From positions 24,532-88,531 of the forward strand of contig NZ_WMIG01000018.1 in NCBI RefSeq assembly GCF_009711205.1: a stretch of 64,000 nt of DNA, given 5' to 3'. The notes under the pieces are model-generated. The model made no database searches. It was not told where the DNA came from and was given only the letters and a program-made list of their open reading frames with translations. The stretch comes from Paracoccus litorisediminis. GTDB lineage: Bacteria; Pseudomonadota; Alphaproteobacteria; Rhodobacterales; Rhodobacteraceae. Shown here one piece after another: positions 61,477-64,000 of the stretch (position 1 is its first letter; the number at the start of each line of letters is the position of its first letter). The translations under genes were made by a program, and so were the position numbers.

Positions 61477-61499
61477 GGTCAGGGTTCCTTGCAGAAAGG

Positions 61500-62801
61500 T
61501 CAAAGATTGGCCGTGGCGGTGGTGCGCGCCCGGCGCGCCGTCCCGGCGATGATCAGGGTGACGATGGCCGACAGGATCAGCAGCGCGCCCACGAAATAGA
61601 GGCCCCATTCAAAGCTGCCGGTGCTTTGCTTGATCAGCCCGATTGCATAGGGGCCGACGAAGCCGCCCAGGTTGCCCAGCGAGTTGATCGTGGCGATGCC
61701 GGTCGCCGCAGCCGAGCCCGACAGGAACATGGTCGGCATGCTCCATAGCGGCGGTTTGGCGGCGCTGACCCCGGCATTGACCGCCACCAGCGCGATGACC
61801 ACCGCAACCAGAGAGACGGCGAAGCCCGCAAAGAACAGGCCGATACCCGCGGCCGTGCAGGCCAGCGCCACATGCCAGGTCCGTTCATTCGTGCGGTCGG
61901 AATGGCGCGACCAGGTGTACATGGCGATCACCGCAAAGATCGGCGGGATGGCATTGACGAAGCCGGTCTGGAACGAGGTCAGGCCCATGCCATGCAGCAT
62001 TTGCGGCGCCCAGATCCCCAGCGTGTAAAGCCCGGCCGAGGTCCCGAAATAGACCAGCGACAGTGCCAGCACGCGGGGATCGGTCATGCCCTTCAGGATG
62101 GAATGGCTTGCCCCGGCGCGATCCTTGGCGGCGCGCTCGGCATTCATCGTGTTCGACAGCCAGTCGCGCTCCTCGGCATTCAGCCATTTCGCGTTTTCGG
62201 GGCGGTCGGTCATGTAGAACAGGACGACCACGCCCAGCACCAGCGCCGGAACTGCCTCGATCATGAACATCCACTGCCAGCCATGCCAGCCCATCAGCCC
62301 GTCCATCTCAAGCAGGATGCCCGAGATGGGCGAGCCGAGCGCGACCGAGATCGGTGCCGCGGCCATGAACAAGGCGGTAACCTGTGCACGAGAGCGAGAA
62401 GGGAACCAGTAGCTCAGATACAGGATGATGCCCGGAAAGAATCCGGCCTCGGCCGCGCCCAGCAGGAAGCGCAGGACATAGAAGCTGGTCGGCCCCTGCA
62501 CAAAGGCCATTGCCCCCGAGATCAGGCCCCAGGTCACCATGACCCGCGCAATCCACAGCCGCGCACCGAAGCGTTCCAGAGCGAGGTTCGAGGGCACCTC
62601 GAACAGGAAATAGCCGATAAAGAACAACCCGGCCCCGAAGCCGAAGATTGCGGGTGACAGGCCGATATCCTCGTTCATGTGGATGGCGGCAAAGCCCACA
62701 TTCACGCGATCAAGGAAAGCGATGAAATAGAGCAGCATGATGAAGGGGATGATGCGCCATGAGATCTTTCTCATGACGCGCTTTTCGAGCGCGTTGCTCA
62801 T
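61500..62801 (-). CDS. ttuB: MFS transporter, tartrate permease type (TtuB)
   Basis: A 433-residue major facilitator of the anion:cation symporter branch with about 12 membrane segments. MLLYFIAFLDRVNVGFAAIH near 22-41 and FGAGLFFIGYFLFEVPSNLA are hallmarks of that branch, as are GAAEAGFFPGIILYLSYWFP and GGFVGPYAIGLI. ATG 62801 has GGGAGG 5 bp upstream; the longer frame runs back across the divergent regulator start. Starts the ttuBCDE unit and likely imports tartrate. Confidence 0.88.
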   Translation of the reverse strand: MSNALEKRVMRKISWRIIPFIMLLYFIAFLDRVNVGFAAIHMNEDIGLSPAIFGFGAGLFFIGYFLFEVPSNLALERFGARLWIARVMVTWGLISGAMAFVQGPTSFYVLRFLLGAAEAGFFPGIILYLSYWFPSRSRAQVTALFMAAAPISVALGSPISGILLEMDGLMGWHGWQWMFMIEAVPALVLGVVVLFYMTDRPENAKWLNAEERDWLSNTMNAERAAKDRAGASHSILKGMTDPRVLALSLVYFGTSAGLYTLGIWAPQMLHGMGLTSFQTGFVNAIPPIFAVIAMYTWSRHSDRTNERTWHVALACTAAGIGLFFAGFAVSLVAVVIALVAVNAGVSAAKPPLWSMPTMFLSGSAAATGIATINSLGNLGGFVGPYAIGLIKQSTGSFEWGLYFVGALLILSAIVTLIIAGTARRARTTATANL

Positions 62802-62887
62802 GCGGTCCTCCCGGATATGAAAGCGCTCCTCCGCGCCTTTTGATGAAAATACCGGGAGGTGGCGCCTTTCCTCAATCGTTTGGGGAA

Positions 62888-62906
62888 TATATACTGAAAC
62901 GATATA
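62888..62906. promoter_or_regulatory. Inverted AT-rich element in the ttuA-ttuB divergent promoter
   Basis: TATAT at 62888-62892 and ATATA at 62902-62906 are inverted around 9 bp, with T-N11-A spacing possible inside. It lies 16 bp before the LysR gene start and 87 bp from ttuB, so it may be the operator and/or part of promoter -10 elements. Confidence 0.4.
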
Positions 62907-62921
62907 ATCAATGGAGGCTGG

Positions 62922-63839
62922 ATGGACCTTCGCCAATTGCGCTGCGCCGTCGCAGTCGCCGACGAGATGCATTTCGGCAGGGCTGCGGCGCGGCTGGAAA
63001 TACTACCTGCCGCATTGGGGCGCATGGTCCGGCAACTGGAGGACGGGCTGGGCGTCCAGTTGTTCGAGCGGACAACCCGTTCCGTCGTCATCACCCCCGA
63101 GGGCCTGAAGCTGATCAGGGAAGCCCGTGTCCTCCTGGAGCATATTGACGCGGCAGAGCAGCGCTGGCGCAAGATGGGCCGCAAGGGCAGGCAGGTGCTG
63201 CGGCTGGGTGCAATCGATACTGCTGCCAGCGGGCTGATTCCCGGCCTTCTCTCGGCGGTCCACGCCAGTCATCCCGAACTGAAGATTCAGTTGGTGGAGG
63301 AACGATCCGCCAAGCTGATACCCCGGCTGCTGGCCGGAAACCTTGATCTGGCGCTGGTCCGACCGGGTCTGATGCCGTTTCACCGACGTCTTCGCGGCCA
63401 TTTCCTGCTGCATGAAAGCTCGGTCGTCCTGCTGCCCTCTGGCCATCCGCTGACCCGTCTGCAGGAAGTGAACGTCACCGATTTGCAGGACATGCCATTG
63501 ATCGTGCCGGATCGCCGCTCGCGCCCCCATAGCCACGATTCCGTGCTGGCATTGTTCGAGGGCGAGAATATCCAGCCGAACATCATTCAGAATGCGGATG
63601 AAAAGCAGACCATGATGAATATGGTCGCCGCCGGGATCGGGGCAGCCATCATCCCGCGCTGGTGGTCCGCGCTTGCGCCCCGGGGCGTGCAGGTCTGCGA
63701 ATTGGCGCCCAGCCGGGGCGAGGCGCAAGCCAAATTGCCGCTGCATGTCGTCTGGCCACGCGACATTCGTGATCCCTCACGCGATGCTGTTGTCGAGATC
63801 CTGCTGTCGATCATCGACCGCTATGCCGCATCCGCATGA
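62922..63839 (+). CDS. ttuA: LysR-family regulator of the tartrate operon (TtuA-like)
   Basis: A 305-residue LysR protein; DNA-binding domain MDLRQLRCAVAVADEMHFGR (1-20) through RTTRSVVITPEG at about 47-58, and an effector domain with LRLGAIDTAASGLIPGLLSA and LVRPGLMPFHRRL. ATG 62922 is preceded by GGAGG. It diverges from ttuB across about 120 bp, as ttuA does in the Agrobacterium vitis operon, and probably activates ttuBCDE with tartrate as inducer. Confidence 0.88.
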   Translation: MDLRQLRCAVAVADEMHFGRAAARLEILPAALGRMVRQLEDGLGVQLFERTTRSVVITPEGLKLIREARVLLEHIDAAEQRWRKMGRKGRQVLRLGAIDTAASGLIPGLLSAVHASHPELKIQLVEERSAKLIPRLLAGNLDLALVRPGLMPFHRRLRGHFLLHESSVVLLPSGHPLTRLQEVNVTDLQDMPLIVPDRRSRPHSHDSVLALFEGENIQPNIIQNADEKQTMMNMVAAGIGAAIIPRWWSALAPRGVQVCELAPSRGEAQAKLPLHVVWPRDIRDPSRDAVVEILLSIIDRYAASA

Positions 63840-64000
63840 CAGTGAACCGGGACTGGTGACGTTGCCCTCCACACCCTGACGGGGCGGCCCCACACATGTC
63901 GCCAGAAGGCGGCGTTCCTGCAGCCGCAACCCGGTGATCCGCGATCATGTCGACCGAGGGTCATTCCCGGCGGATGTGGTGATAGTGGCGGACAGGTCTT
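63840..64000. other. Right-edge region, no gene assigned
   Basis: After the ttuA-like stop there are 161 bp without a supported ORF. An 11-bp palindrome GGGGCGGCCCC at 63881-63891 may contribute to termination. Any gene beyond starts outside the window or reaches in only a few codons. Confidence 0.5.

Overview
The window is a GC-rich, densely packed bacterial segment with very little non-coding DNA, ATGA start/stop overlaps in most operons and AGGAGG-like ribosome sites. The gene families fit an alphaproteobacterium of the Rhodobacterales, most like Paracoccus: a cysteine-nucleophile DUF3141 PHA-synthase-like protein in an operon with ackA, pta and fabI, the pmpAB pair, a ttu tartrate operon and many LysR/ABC catabolic modules. 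This placement is inference. I found no rRNA, tRNA, CRISPR array, transposase, replication or partition gene, so chromosome versus large plasmid cannot be decided.

Layout. (1) 1-14950: a leftward operon with a complete PotABCD-type ABC importer, a DAO-family amine oxidase, a HAD dehalogenase, a GMC oxidoreductase, a tartrate/D-malate-type dehydrogenase and a succinate-semialdehyde dehydrogenase. A LysR gene diverges from it, with a perfect T-N11-A palindrome overlapping its start. The last two enzyme genes occur twice, as a near-identical direct repeat (1-1150 and 5834-6983) that continues beyond the left edge. An aldehyde dehydrogenase and an ArgE-type deacylase lie between the copies. (2) 15971-17022: a periplasmic purine-nucleoside-permease-like gene. 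(3) 17200-23098: a quinate/shikimate module made of a LysR regulator, QuiC (dehydroshikimate dehydratase fused to an HPPD-like domain), a shikimate-type MHS transporter and a shikimate dehydrogenase. The same TAAC-N5-GTTA operator candidate precedes both quiC and the transporter. (4) 23259-33517: a peptide-type module with a P1/DmpA aminopeptidase, DppABCDF-type importer, YtcJ-like amidohydrolase, enolase-superfamily enzyme and GntR regulator.

(5) 33696-45921: the most distinctive part. Seven leftward genes lie close together: a 910-residue Orn/Lys/Arg-type decarboxylase, two tandem AspT-type exchangers, a Ca2+/H+ antiporter, a VIT-like membrane protein, a small K+-channel-like protein and an aspartate 4-decarboxylase. 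A small acidic protein lies upstream and a large TPR regulator diverges from it. It reads as a decarboxylation/antiport system for proton-motive force or pH homeostasis with ion-transport genes built in. (6) 45987-48469: a DUF2950 protein and a LysM-DUF3300 envelope protein. (7) 48578-55823: DUF3141/PhaC-like protein, CoA-transferase A and B, phosphotransacylase, acetate kinase and FabI in one coupled operon, with a coiled-coil protein diverging. (8) 56375-57631: pmpAB with a broken ArsR/BigR-like repressor beside them. (9) 57635-63839: a full ttuABCDE-type tartrate operon.

The modules mostly feed small acids, amines, peptides and shikimate-type compounds to central metabolism. Several multi-gene transcripts carry strong intercistronic hairpins just after the binding-protein or transporter gene, suggesting differential expression within operons.
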